Source: Actinomycetota bacterium
GTDB lineage: Bacteria > Actinomycetota > Acidimicrobiia > IMCC26256 > PALSA-555
Assembly (NCBI GenBank): GCA_016870595.1
Contig: VGBI01000018.1
Coordinates: 1 to 34,628 of the forward strand
Length of the DNA: 34,628 bases
Reading direction: 5' to 3'
Made by a program: the position numbers and the translations under genes. Below the pieces are notes generated by a model. It ran no database searches and was not told where the DNA came from. It saw nothing but the letters and a program-made list of their open reading frames with translations. Positions 19,764 to 27,871 of this stretch are shown piece by piece. Every line of letters begins with the position of its first letter. Position 1 is the stretch's first letter.

Positions 19764-21341
19764 GTGACCGCGACCGACGACCGCACTTCGGGTACGGACG
19801 AGGTCCCGGCGGCGTACACGTTCACCCACCGTCAGATCCAGACGGTGATGTTCGGGCTGATGGTCGCGTCGTTCCTCGCCGCGCTCGACCAGACGATCGT
19901 CGCCACCGCTCTCCCGAGCATCATCGGGGACTTCGGTGGCGTCGACCAGCTGGCCTGGATCGCGTCGGTCTACCTGCTGACCTCCACCGCCGCGATGCCG
20001 CTCGTGGGCAAGCTCGGCGACCTCTACGGACGCCGGCTCCTGCTCCAGATCTCGATCACGGTGTTCGTGCTCGGCTCGGTGATCGCCGCCGTCGCCCAGT
20101 CGATGGGGCAGCTGATCGGCGGTCGGGCGGTCCAGGGCCTGGGGGCCGGTGGCCTCATGGTCCTGAACTTCGGGGTCCTCGGAGACATCGTCGCGCCCCG
20201 CGAGCGGGGCCGGTACCAGGGCTACGTCGCGTCGGTCTGGGCGGTGGCGAGCGTGCTCGGTCCGATCGTCGGCGGCTTCTTCGTCGACAACCTCACCTGG
20301 CGGTGGATCTTCTGGATCAACCTGCCGGTCGGAGCGGTGGCCTTCGTCGTCAGCTCGGCGGTGCTCAAGCTGCCGCGACGGGCGCGTCGGCGGGTCCCGA
20401 TCGACTACCTGGGCGCCGCGCTCCTCGTGGCCGTCATCGTGAGCCTGCTCCTGGTCACGGAATGGGGCGGTGAGCGCTACGAGTGGGGATCGCTCCCCAT
20501 CCTCGGGCTGATCGCCGGCAGCGTCGCGTTGGTGGCCGTGCTGGTCGCGGTGGAGCGCCGAGTGGCCGACCCCATCATCCCGCCCCACCTGTTCCGGATC
20601 CCGACCGTGCGGGTCAGCGCAACGGCCGCGACCATCTTCGGGATGCTCATGTTCGGCACGATCCTGTTCGTGCCCGTCTACTTCCAGATCGTCCGGGGCG
20701 ACACCGCCACCAACGCGGGCCTCCTGCTGTTGCCGCAGATGATCGGCATCCTCAGCGGCACGATCACCGCCGGGCGCCTCACGAGCCGCACCGGCCGCTA
20801 CAAGGTATTCCCCCTCGTCGGCCTCACCGCGATCGCCGTGGGCTACTTCGTCCTGTCGCGCATCGACCCGGCGACGCCGCCGTGGGTCGCGATGCTGTGC
20901 ATGGTCGTGACCGGGGCCGGGGTGGGCATGACCACGCCCGCGCTCATGCTCTCGGTCCAGAACGCGGTCCCGACCACCGACCTGGGCTCGGCCACGTCGA
21001 TGCTGACCACCGTGCGGTCGATGGGGGCATCGGTGGGTGCCGCGCTGCTCGGCGCGGTCCTGACCAGCCGGCTCGACCACGAGCTCGGGCGGAACCTGGG
21101 GCGCGCGGCACGGGGGATCGACCCGGCTCTGTTGCGGGGCAGCCCGGCGCAGATCGCGGCGCTGCCGGCCGCGGTGGAGGCCGGGGTGGTGGCGTCGTTC
21201 GCGAGCGCGCTGTCGACCGTGTTCCTCGCTGCGGTGCCCATTGCACTCGTTGCGCTCGTGGTGACGTGCTTCCTGCCCGAGCTCCCGCTGCGCACCCGGG
21301 CCGAGATGCTGGAGCCCGCCGAGCCGACGATCCCCGGCTGA
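19764..21341 (+). CDS. MFS transporter, DHA2 (EmrB/QacA) type
   Basis: VASFLAALDQTIVATALPSIIGDFGGVDQLAWIASVYLLTSTAAMPLVGKLGDLYGRRLLLQISITVFVLGSVIAA. Confidence 0.95.
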   Translation: MTATDDRTSGTDEVPAAYTFTHRQIQTVMFGLMVASFLAALDQTIVATALPSIIGDFGGVDQLAWIASVYLLTSTAAMPLVGKLGDLYGRRLLLQISITVFVLGSVIAAVAQSMGQLIGGRAVQGLGAGGLMVLNFGVLGDIVAPRERGRYQGYVASVWAVASVLGPIVGGFFVDNLTWRWIFWINLPVGAVAFVVSSAVLKLPRRARRRVPIDYLGAALLVAVIVSLLLVTEWGGERYEWGSLPILGLIAGSVALVAVLVAVERRVADPIIPPHLFRIPTVRVSATAATIFGMLMFGTILFVPVYFQIVRGDTATNAGLLLLPQMIGILSGTITAGRLTSRTGRYKVFPLVGLTAIAVGYFVLSRIDPATPPWVAMLCMVVTGAGVGMTTPALMLSVQNAVPTTDLGSATSMLTTVRSMGASVGAALLGAVLTSRLDHELGRNLGRAARGIDPALLRGSPAQIAALPAAVEAGVVASFASALSTVFLAAVPIALVALVVTCFLPELPLRTRAEMLEPAEPTIPG

Positions 21342-21352
21342 GGCGGGCTCCG

Positions 21353-21994
21353 GTGGCGCGCCCGGCCGCTCGGCCCCCCGATCCGCCCCACGTCGCGGCG
21401 TCGCACGCGCTCGCGGCGCGTGAGCCGGCGGTGGCGCAGTTGCTCGAGCGCTTCGGTCCGTGTCCCATCGGGGCGACCCGGCCCCGGCGCAGTCACTTCG
21501 CCGAGCTGACCCGCATCGTCTGCTCGCAGCAGCTGGCCGGCGCCGCGGCCCGGGCCATCCACGCGCGGGTCGAGGCCCGACTCGGGGGTCGGGTCACTCC
21601 CGACGCCGTGCTCGCGCTGCCCCCCGACGCGCTTCATGGTGCCGGCCTGTCGGCCGCGAAGGCAGCCGCAATCGTCGACCTCGCGGCCCGGGTGGATCGG
21701 GGCGACCTGCGCCTGGGCGGCCTCGGCCGGGTCGACGACGCCGAGGTGGTGCGCCGCCTCGTGACCGTGCGGGGGATCGGTCCGTGGAGCGCGGAGATGT
21801 TCTGCATGTTCCAGCTCGGTCGCCTCGACGTGTGGCCCGTGGGCGATCTCGGCGTGCGGATGGGGTACGCCCGCATCGCCGGGCTGGACCGCGCGCCCTC
21901 GCCGCGCGCGCTCGAGCCCCTGGGCGAGCGGTTCCGGCCCTACCGGTCGGTGGCCGCGTGGTACTGCTGGCGGGCCGTGGACGCGAGCGCCTGA
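21353..21994 (+). CDS. DNA-3-methyladenine glycosylase II-like (HhH-GPD)
   Basis: FAELTRIVCSQQLAGAAARAIHARVEARLGG...VRGIGPWSAEMFCMFQLGRLDVWPVGDLGVRMGYARIAGL; starts 12 nt after the MFS stop. Confidence 0.9.
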   Translation: MARPAARPPDPPHVAASHALAAREPAVAQLLERFGPCPIGATRPRRSHFAELTRIVCSQQLAGAAARAIHARVEARLGGRVTPDAVLALPPDALHGAGLSAAKAAAIVDLAARVDRGDLRLGGLGRVDDAEVVRRLVTVRGIGPWSAEMFCMFQLGRLDVWPVGDLGVRMGYARIAGLDRAPSPRALEPLGERFRPYRSVAAWYCWRAVDASA

Positions 21995-22038
21995 CCGGAG
22001 GCCGCGCGCGGGCGGCGGCCGGCGGGACGACCGGTCAG
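21991..22038. terminator. Candidate bidirectional terminator whose arms contain both convergent stop codons
   Basis: CTGACCGG (21991-21998) ... CCGGTCAG (22031-22038) plus inner GGCCGC-GCGCGGGCG-GCGGCC; TGA at 21992-21994 and TCA (minus TGA) at 22035-22037. Confidence 0.55.
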
Positions 22039-22544
22039 TCGGGCCGGGGGGTCGTGACCGGCCAGAGCGGACGGCCGTGCTCGTGGTACTCGGCCTCCAT
22101 CTGGGCGTGCTGGACCGCGAGCGGGACCATCCCCATCCGGGCCCGGCGGACGTCGACCCGCTCGGGCTCCTCGATCGGCCACGGCACGAGGGTCCCCGCA
22201 GCGGTGACCACGAACTGCGACCCGTAGCGCTGGGGCTTTCCGTCGGCCATCCGGACCCGGTCGTCGAGGCAGGCGTAGTGCCCCGGGGGCGCGTCGCCCC
22301 AGTCGACGGCCGCCTCGAGGTGGTCGAGGCAGCGCCGTTGCAGCTCGGTGTCGCCGAGCTGGACGATCAGCCAGGCCGCGTGCTCGCCGTCGACGTCGAC
22401 GAGCCGGAAGCCCGGCCACGCCTCGTACTCGTCGAGCACGTCCCAGAGGCGGTCGGCGTTCCCGGGTGCCGCCGGCTGCTCGGCGCGCCGGAGGAGCTCG
22501 AGGCGCAACGCGTCGTCGCGCGGTGTGTCCCGTCGGTGGCGCAT
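22035..22544 (-). CDS. DUF6624-like hypothetical protein
   Basis: 169 aa; VQLGDTELQRRCLDHLEAAVDWGDAPPGHYACLDDRVRMADGKPQRYGSQFVVTAAGTLVPWPIEEPERVDVRRARMGMVPL; TACCGT 6 nt upstream. Confidence 0.7.
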   Translation of the reverse strand: MRHRRDTPRDDALRLELLRRAEQPAAPGNADRLWDVLDEYEAWPGFRLVDVDGEHAAWLIVQLGDTELQRRCLDHLEAAVDWGDAPPGHYACLDDRVRMADGKPQRYGSQFVVTAAGTLVPWPIEEPERVDVRRARMGMVPLAVQHAQMEAEYHEHGRPLWPVTTPRPD

Positions 22545-22689
22545 CGGGTCACGGTACCGCGGCCCTGGCGCACGACGACTCGGGTGCGCCCGGGTCGGCC
22601 CGGTCGGGCCGGGTCGGTGTGCGACCGAGGGCGGGGTCGGCGAGAATGCGGCTCGGCGGTGCCCGCGGGGCGACCGGAGAGGTGGGGAC

Positions 22690-23508
22690 ATGGACGCATC
22701 GGGGATCGCACTCGTCACCGGGGCCAGTCGCGGCATCGGCCGGGCCGTCGCCCTCGAGCTCGCCCGGCGCGGGTTCGAGGTGGTGGCCACGATGCGCGAC
22801 CCGGCCGCGGGTGGGGCGCTCACCGCCGAGGCGGCGGCGGCCGGCGGATCGCTGCGCGTGGCCCGGCTCGACGTCACCGACCCCGAGACGATCGTCGTGC
22901 CCGACGGCCTGCGGGTGCTCGTGAACAACGCCGGGGTCGAGGCCGAACACCCGCCGTTCGAGGCCACGCCCCTCGAGGTGTGGCGGACGATGTACGAGAC
23001 CAACGTGTTCGGGCTGGTCGAGACGACCCGGCGTGCGATCCCGGCGCTGCGCGCCTCGGGGGGCGGGGTGGTCTGCAACGTCACCTCGTCGTCGATCCTC
23101 GTGCCGGTGCCCTTCTACGGCCCGTACCGGTCGAGCAAGGCCGCGGTGATGGCCATCGGCGAGACGCTGCGCGTCGAGCTTGCCCCCTTCGGCATCCGGG
23201 TCCTCGAGGTGATGCCCGGGCCCATCGACACCGACATGCTGGCCGAGTCGGAGCGCCCGACCGCGGCGATCGACCATCCCGCCTACGCCGACATGGCCCG
23301 GCGGATGTTCGAGGGGCGCCAGGAGCGCACGGCCGGCCTGGTGACCCCGGCCGACGAGGCGGCCCGGATGATCGCCGACGCGATCCTCGACGACGACGCC
23401 CCGCTCCGGGTGGGCTGCGATCCGCTCAGCATCGGGTTGCTCGACGGGTGGCGGGCCACCTCCGACGAGGAGTTCATGCGGGCGATGATGGGCGCCTGGC
23501 TCGACTGA
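22690..23508 (+). CDS. Short-chain dehydrogenase/reductase
   Basis: IALVTGASRGIGRAVALELARRGFEVVATMRD...VLVNNAGVE...NVTSSSILVPVPFYGPYRSSKAAV. Confidence 0.95.
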   Translation: MDASGIALVTGASRGIGRAVALELARRGFEVVATMRDPAAGGALTAEAAAAGGSLRVARLDVTDPETIVVPDGLRVLVNNAGVEAEHPPFEATPLEVWRTMYETNVFGLVETTRRAIPALRASGGGVVCNVTSSSILVPVPFYGPYRSSKAAVMAIGETLRVELAPFGIRVLEVMPGPIDTDMLAESERPTAAIDHPAYADMARRMFEGRQERTAGLVTPADEAARMIADAILDDDAPLRVGCDPLSIGLLDGWRATSDEEFMRAMMGAWLD

Positions 23509-23535
23509 TCCACCGCGGGAGCCCCGGTCGCCGGC

Positions 23536-24514
23536 TCACTCCGGGTCGCAGTACCCGCCCCAGGGTCGGGACCCCTGCCACTGGTAGAGCGCCCAGTCGA
23601 GGTCGTCCTGGTCGTACGGCGACGCGGTGTGGGGCGGGCGCCCACGAGGCCGGGTCGCCCGGCGTGGGCGGCGGTGACGTTCCACGTCGACTGCAGGAAC
23701 TGGTAGGCGCCGAGGTACGGCCCGGCCCGGTTCACCGCGCCGTAGTTGCCGCCCGACTCGCGGGCGCGGGTGCACACGAGGAACGCCTCGTCGTGGCGGG
23801 GGTGGGTCCCGGGCGTCGGCACGTAGCCCGGCGGCCGGGTGGGGCCGGGACCGACCGACGTGCCGGTCGTGGTGGTCGTGGTGGCAGCGGCGACGGCGGC
23901 GCGTCGGCGGTCCTCGGCCTCGGCGAGGCGGGTGTCCACGACCCGCCCCTCGGCCCGGACCTCCTCCAGCGCCGCGGCGGCCAGCGCCTGGGTCCGGCGC
24001 AGGTCGCTGCGCTCGGCCGCGAGCCGGGCCGAGGCGGCCCGCAGGTCGGCTGCGGCGGCGTCGTCGCCGGCGTTGAGCTGGCGCAGCCAGCGGACCCGGC
24101 GGGTCGCGGTGACCGCGTCACCGGCCCCGAGCACCGGGGGAAGGCCGGTGGCGGCGCGCAGGTAGGCGGCGACGGCCCGGTCGCGGGTCCGGGTCCGGAG
24201 CCGGGCCACCTCGGCGGTGAGGGTGCCGACCCGGGCCTCGGTGTCGTCGATCCGTCGTCCGAGCGCATTGAGCCGGTCGAGCTCGGCGAAGTACCGCCCG
24301 GCCACCGCGTCGGCCTCGGCCCGCAGCGCGGCCACCTCGGCCTCGGCCGCCGCGACGCCGGGATCGCGGGTCTGGGCGCCGCCCGGGCTCCGAGCCCGGC
24401 GGTGGCGACGGTCGCAGTCGCGGCGGTCGCGGCGACGAGGATCGCGACGGCGACGCGCGCAGCCACGGCCCCAAGGTAGTTCCCACGCTTCGGCCTCTTG
24501 TTTGGACGCTTCAC
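23536..24514 (-). pseudogene. Secreted coiled-coil protein with C-terminal transglycosylase/Rpf-like domain, interrupted by two apparent -1 frameshifts
   Basis: Frame 1: VKRPNKRPKRGNYLGAVAARVAVAILVAATAATATVATAGLGARA (signal peptide). Frame 2: GAQTRDPGVAAAEAEVAALRAEADAVAGRYFAELDRLNAL...ESGGNYGAVNRAGPYLGAYQFLQSTWNVTAAHAGRPGLVG. Frame 3: GRPPHTASPYDQDDLDWALYQWQGSRPWGGYCDPE*. Confidence 0.8.
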
Positions 24515-24568
24515 GGCGCCTTGGCGCCGGAAGCGGTCCGAACAAGGGGGGTGTACGGTCCGGGGACT

Positions 24569-25267
24569 GTGTCGCCGTGGGCGTTCCCCGATCCCGGTGC
24601 CGCCGGGGACAGCGAGGTCGTGGGGGTCGGCGCCGATCTGGCTCCCGACACGCTGCTCGCCGCCTACCGGGCCGGGCTGTTCCCGATGCGCCTCGCCCCC
24701 GACGGCCCGCTCGGGTGGTGGAGTCCCGACCCCCGCGGGATCCTCCCGCTCGACGCGCTCGTGGTGCACCGCTCGTTGCGCCGATCGGCCCGACGCTTCG
24801 TGGTCACGGTCGACACCGCCTTCACCGAGGTGATGCGCGGGTGCGCCGACCGCCGCCGACCGGGCCACTGGATCGACGAGGCCTTCGTCCGCGCCTACAC
24901 CCGCCTGCACGAGCTCGGGTGGGCGCACAGCGTCGAGGTGTGGCGCGACGCGCCAGCCGGCCCGGAGCTGGTCGGTGGCCTCTACGGGGTGGCGATCGGT
25001 GGCCTCTTCGCCGGCGAGTCGATGTTCCACCGCGCCACCGATGCGTCGAAGGTCGCGCTCTGGGCCACGGTCGAGGCCGTGCGCGCCGGCGGCGGTGTGC
25101 TCTTCGACGTGCAGTGGGCCACCCCCCACCTCACCTCGCTCGGAGTGGTGGAGGTGCCACGGGCCGAGTACGGGCGCCGGTTGGCCGAGGCCGTGGCCCG
25201 GCCGCAGCTGCAGCTCGGACCGACGGTGCCGGCGCCGCCCGACGCCTACCAGAGCTGGTCGGTGTAG
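24569..25267 (+). CDS. aat: Leucyl/phenylalanyl-tRNA--protein transferase
   Basis: LLAAYRAGLFPMRL...LGWWSPDPRGILPLDALVVHRSLRRSARR...GHWIDEAFVRAYTRLHELGWAHSVEVW...LVGGLYGVAIGGLFAGESMFHRATDASKVAL...DVQWATPHLTSLG. GTG start 9 nt after TACGGT. Confidence 0.96.
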   Translation: MSPWAFPDPGAAGDSEVVGVGADLAPDTLLAAYRAGLFPMRLAPDGPLGWWSPDPRGILPLDALVVHRSLRRSARRFVVTVDTAFTEVMRGCADRRRPGHWIDEAFVRAYTRLHELGWAHSVEVWRDAPAGPELVGGLYGVAIGGLFAGESMFHRATDASKVALWATVEAVRAGGGVLFDVQWATPHLTSLGVVEVPRAEYGRRLAEAVARPQLQLGPTVPAPPDAYQSWSV

Positions 25268-26040
25268 GTGTCGGTTCCGATCACGGTCGGGATGAACGGC
25301 CCGCACCAGATCGTGCGCATGATCCCCGACCCGTCGATCTCGGCGCCCAGGGCCCGGAACGCGTCCCAGTGCGTCCGCGGGTCGGCCTCGAGGTGGAAGA
25401 GGAACAGCACCCGGACGTCGGCCTCGGGGTCGCGCGGCACGAACGACGGAGCGGAGTCGAGCAGCGGCGCCGACTTCCACGCCGACGCGTTGGCCACGGG
25501 GCCGCCGCCCATGAAGGCGGGAAGGTGCGCGTCGAACCACGCCAGCACCGCATCGGTGTCGACGCCCGCATCGGGTTGCACCGCGAGCGAGACCATCCCC
25601 GTGTACTCGGCCTTGTCGAGCGCGAGCTCGAGCGGCACCGGGTCGTCGTCGCGGTACCAGCGGGCGACGTGGAAGTACATGCCGGTGTGGGCGTGGACCC
25701 GGTTCTGGTACCCGCGGTCGTCGGCGTAGAGCCGGTTCACCTGCTCGGTGGCCCACTCGAGGTGGTCCTCGTAGCGCTCGTCGAGGATCCAGTAGACGGC
25801 CACGTAGGAGCCGTCGCGCACGGCGGGGACGAACGGCGTGTCGTCGGGGAACCGGAGGTCCTTCAGGTCCCGGGTCGCAACCCAGCGCCGTCCGGCGAAC
25901 AGCCAGGGGCCGATCATGCACCCGGCGTAGAAGTGGTCCCGCTCGTACCAGCGGTTGTAGTCGACCTCGTAGCCCCGCTCGGGATCGACCTGGGTGTACA
26001 GCATGGACCCGACCCGGACCGGGTACTCCCGGAACGCCAT
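25246..26040 (-). CDS. Conserved hypothetical protein (264 aa)
   Basis: Full-length ORF MAFREYPVRVGSMLYTQVDPERGYEVDYNRWYERDHFYAGCMIGPWLFAGRRW...; 3' end overlaps aat by 22 bp. Confidence 0.75.
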   Translation of the reverse strand: MAFREYPVRVGSMLYTQVDPERGYEVDYNRWYERDHFYAGCMIGPWLFAGRRWVATRDLKDLRFPDDTPFVPAVRDGSYVAVYWILDERYEDHLEWATEQVNRLYADDRGYQNRVHAHTGMYFHVARWYRDDDPVPLELALDKAEYTGMVSLAVQPDAGVDTDAVLAWFDAHLPAFMGGGPVANASAWKSAPLLDSAPSFVPRDPEADVRVLFLFHLEADPRTHWDAFRALGAEIDGSGIMRTIWCGPFIPTVIGTDTYTDQLW

Positions 26041-26086
26041 CTCGCCCCCCCGTGTGGTGGTGCCCCGGTCGCCCGGGGTCCGGTGC

Positions 26087-27208
26087 TCAGGCGAGCGCGG
26101 TCGCCCCTGCGTCGAGCAGCTCGTACTCGGTCTCGGTGTCGACCGCGTGCTCGTAGTCGATCACGCCGATCTCGGTGAACCGCTGGCGCAGCCAGCCGTC
26201 GCCGGCGTCGAGGAGCCCGAGCTTCTTGCAGTTGGGCACGATCTTCGAGAACAGCGCCGCCTGGAACGGGTTCTCGCCGTTCTGGCGCAACCCGATGAGC
26301 ATCTTGGTGATCGCCTCGCGGTCGATGCCCATGCGCTCCCACACCGCGTGCATCATGATCCGGTCCCGCATCCGGAGCGCGGCCTCGAACGCGAACTCCT
26401 GGCGCTCGAGGATCTCGGTGGCCGAGAGACCGGCGTAGTACTCCTGCAGCGACACCACGCCGAAGGCGACGTGGCGGGCCTCGTCGGCCATCACGTAGCG
26501 CAGCAGCTGCTTGAGGAGGGGCTCCTCGGTGATGAGGTGCATGAACCCGAACGCGGCCAGGGCCAGGCCCTCGATCATGATCTGCATGCCCATGTAGGTC
26601 ATGTCCCAGCGCGAGTCTCCGACCACGTCGTCGATGAGCAGCTGCAGCGCCGGGTTGACCGGGTAGTGACCATCGAGCTTGGTGTCGAGGTAGCGGGCGA
26701 AGACCTCGACGTGGCGGGCCTCGTCCATGACCTGCGTCGCGGCGTAGTACTTGGCGTCGATCCACGGCACGGTCTCGACGATCTTGGCCGTGCACACCAG
26801 CGCGCCCTGCTCGCCGTGGAGGAACTGGCTCATGCGGAAGTTGAACGCCTCGATCGAGAGCCGGTTCCACTCGGTCTCGCCCCAGGTCCGCATCGGTGAG
26901 CCGTCGACACCGGTGAGGAGGTCACGGATGCCGACGATGGCGCCCTGCATCTCCGCAGCGACCTTCTCCACGTCGACGTCGGTGTCCCAGGGCAGGTCGT
27001 TGGCGTTCCACTGCCGTTCCTTGGCCCGCTCGTAGAGCTTGCCGAGCGCCGGCCGGGTCCGCTCGTAGTCCCAGGTGAACATGGCGTCGCCGCCCACCGG
27101 CTGGGCGTGCCAGGCGTCGCCGAAGTCGATGGCGTCGTCGGCGAGGATCGACGCGATGTCGTCGACGTCGCTGCGGCCGAGGAACGTGGTGCGGTGCTCG
27201 GTCATCAC
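26087..27208 (-). CDS. Ferritin-like/R2-like diiron protein
   Basis: FLHGEQGALVCTAKIVE, QVMDEARHVEVFARYL, MIEGLALAAFGFM, MADEARHVAFGVVSLQ; E...DEARH repeated diiron ligands; GGAGG upstream. Confidence 0.85.
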   Translation of the reverse strand: MMTEHRTTFLGRSDVDDIASILADDAIDFGDAWHAQPVGGDAMFTWDYERTRPALGKLYERAKERQWNANDLPWDTDVDVEKVAAEMQGAIVGIRDLLTGVDGSPMRTWGETEWNRLSIEAFNFRMSQFLHGEQGALVCTAKIVETVPWIDAKYYAATQVMDEARHVEVFARYLDTKLDGHYPVNPALQLLIDDVVGDSRWDMTYMGMQIMIEGLALAAFGFMHLITEEPLLKQLLRYVMADEARHVAFGVVSLQEYYAGLSATEILERQEFAFEAALRMRDRIMMHAVWERMGIDREAITKMLIGLRQNGENPFQAALFSKIVPNCKKLGLLDAGDGWLRQRFTEIGVIDYEHAVDTETEYELLDAGATALA

Positions 27209-27351
27209 GCCTCCCTGATCAGCGCACGGTGCGCAGGCTCTCGGTGATCCCTGTGATCCCTGCTGCCGGGGCGGCAGGACGAACCGATCTGCCCGATTCC
27301 GCGCGGATCTCCCCGGATCTGTCGGGCCGAACCCGGCCCGGGGGCCGGTGA

Positions 27352-27386
27352 TTCCCGGGTCCCCGGGAACTTGTTACCCGAGGGTA
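27352..27386. promoter_or_regulatory. Two dyads over the predicted promoter of the ArsC-like gene
   Basis: TTCCCGGG-TC-CCCGGGAA (27352-27369) and TACCC-GA-GGGTA (27375-27386), centres 20 bp apart; TAGCCT -10-like at 27385-27390. Confidence 0.5.
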
Positions 27387-27396
27387 GCCTCAGGTC

Positions 27397-27750
27397 ATGG
27401 CAACCGTGACCGTGTACCACAATCCCGGCTGAGGGCAGTCCCGCGGCGTGCTGGAGATCCTGCGCGACCGGGGCGTCGAGTTCGACGTCGTCGAGTACCT
27501 CAAGACCCCGCTGACCCGGGCCGACCTGGAGCGGATCCTGGCCGCCGTGCCCGATCCGCCCGCCGACCTGGTCCGCAAGGACAAGCGGTTCGGGGAGCTC
27601 GGCCTCGACGCCGACGCCTACGTGACCGATGTCGCAGTGCTCGACCTGCTCGGCGAGCACCCGGAACTCATGCAGCGCCCGGTGGTGTTTCGGGGCGACG
27701 AGGCCCGGATCTGTCGCCCCTCGGCCGTGGTCGAGGAGCTGCTCGACTGA
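27397..27750 (+). CDS. arsC: ArsC/Spx-type arsenate reductase family protein with in-frame TGA at the catalytic Cys12 codon (candidate selenoprotein)
   Basis: MATVTVYHNPG-[TGA 27430-27432]-GQSRGVLEILRDRGVEFDVVEYLKTPLTRADLERILAAVPDPPADLVRKDKRFGELGL...QRPVVFRGDEARICRPSAVVEELLD*; aligns with remembered E. coli R773 ArsC MSNITIYHNPAC12GTSR and its conserved Arg positions. Confidence 0.75.
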
Positions 27751-27792
27751 GGCGGGCCCACCCGCCCGACACTATCGCCGGGTCCGCCCGCC

Positions 27793-27857
27793 CCGATCCG
27801 ATCCGACCCGTCCGATCCGATCCGACCCGCCCGTACGACCCGCCCGTACGGCCCCGA
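27793..27857. repeat. Imperfect C-rich tandem repeats directly upstream of the ACAD start
   Basis: CCGATCCGATCCGACCCGT / CCGATCCGATCCGACCCGC (19 bp x2, 27793-27830), then CCGTACGACCCGC / CCGTACGGCCCCG. Confidence 0.8.
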
Positions 27858-27871
27858 CCCGGGAGGCACCC

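Noticed and set aside
27448-27750. Truncated 100-aa ArsC-like protein starting at GTG 27448
   Set aside because: It would omit the entire YHNPxC active-site segment, which is present in frame just upstream; no SD at 27448. The TGA read-through interpretation (or nonsense mutation) explains the data better.
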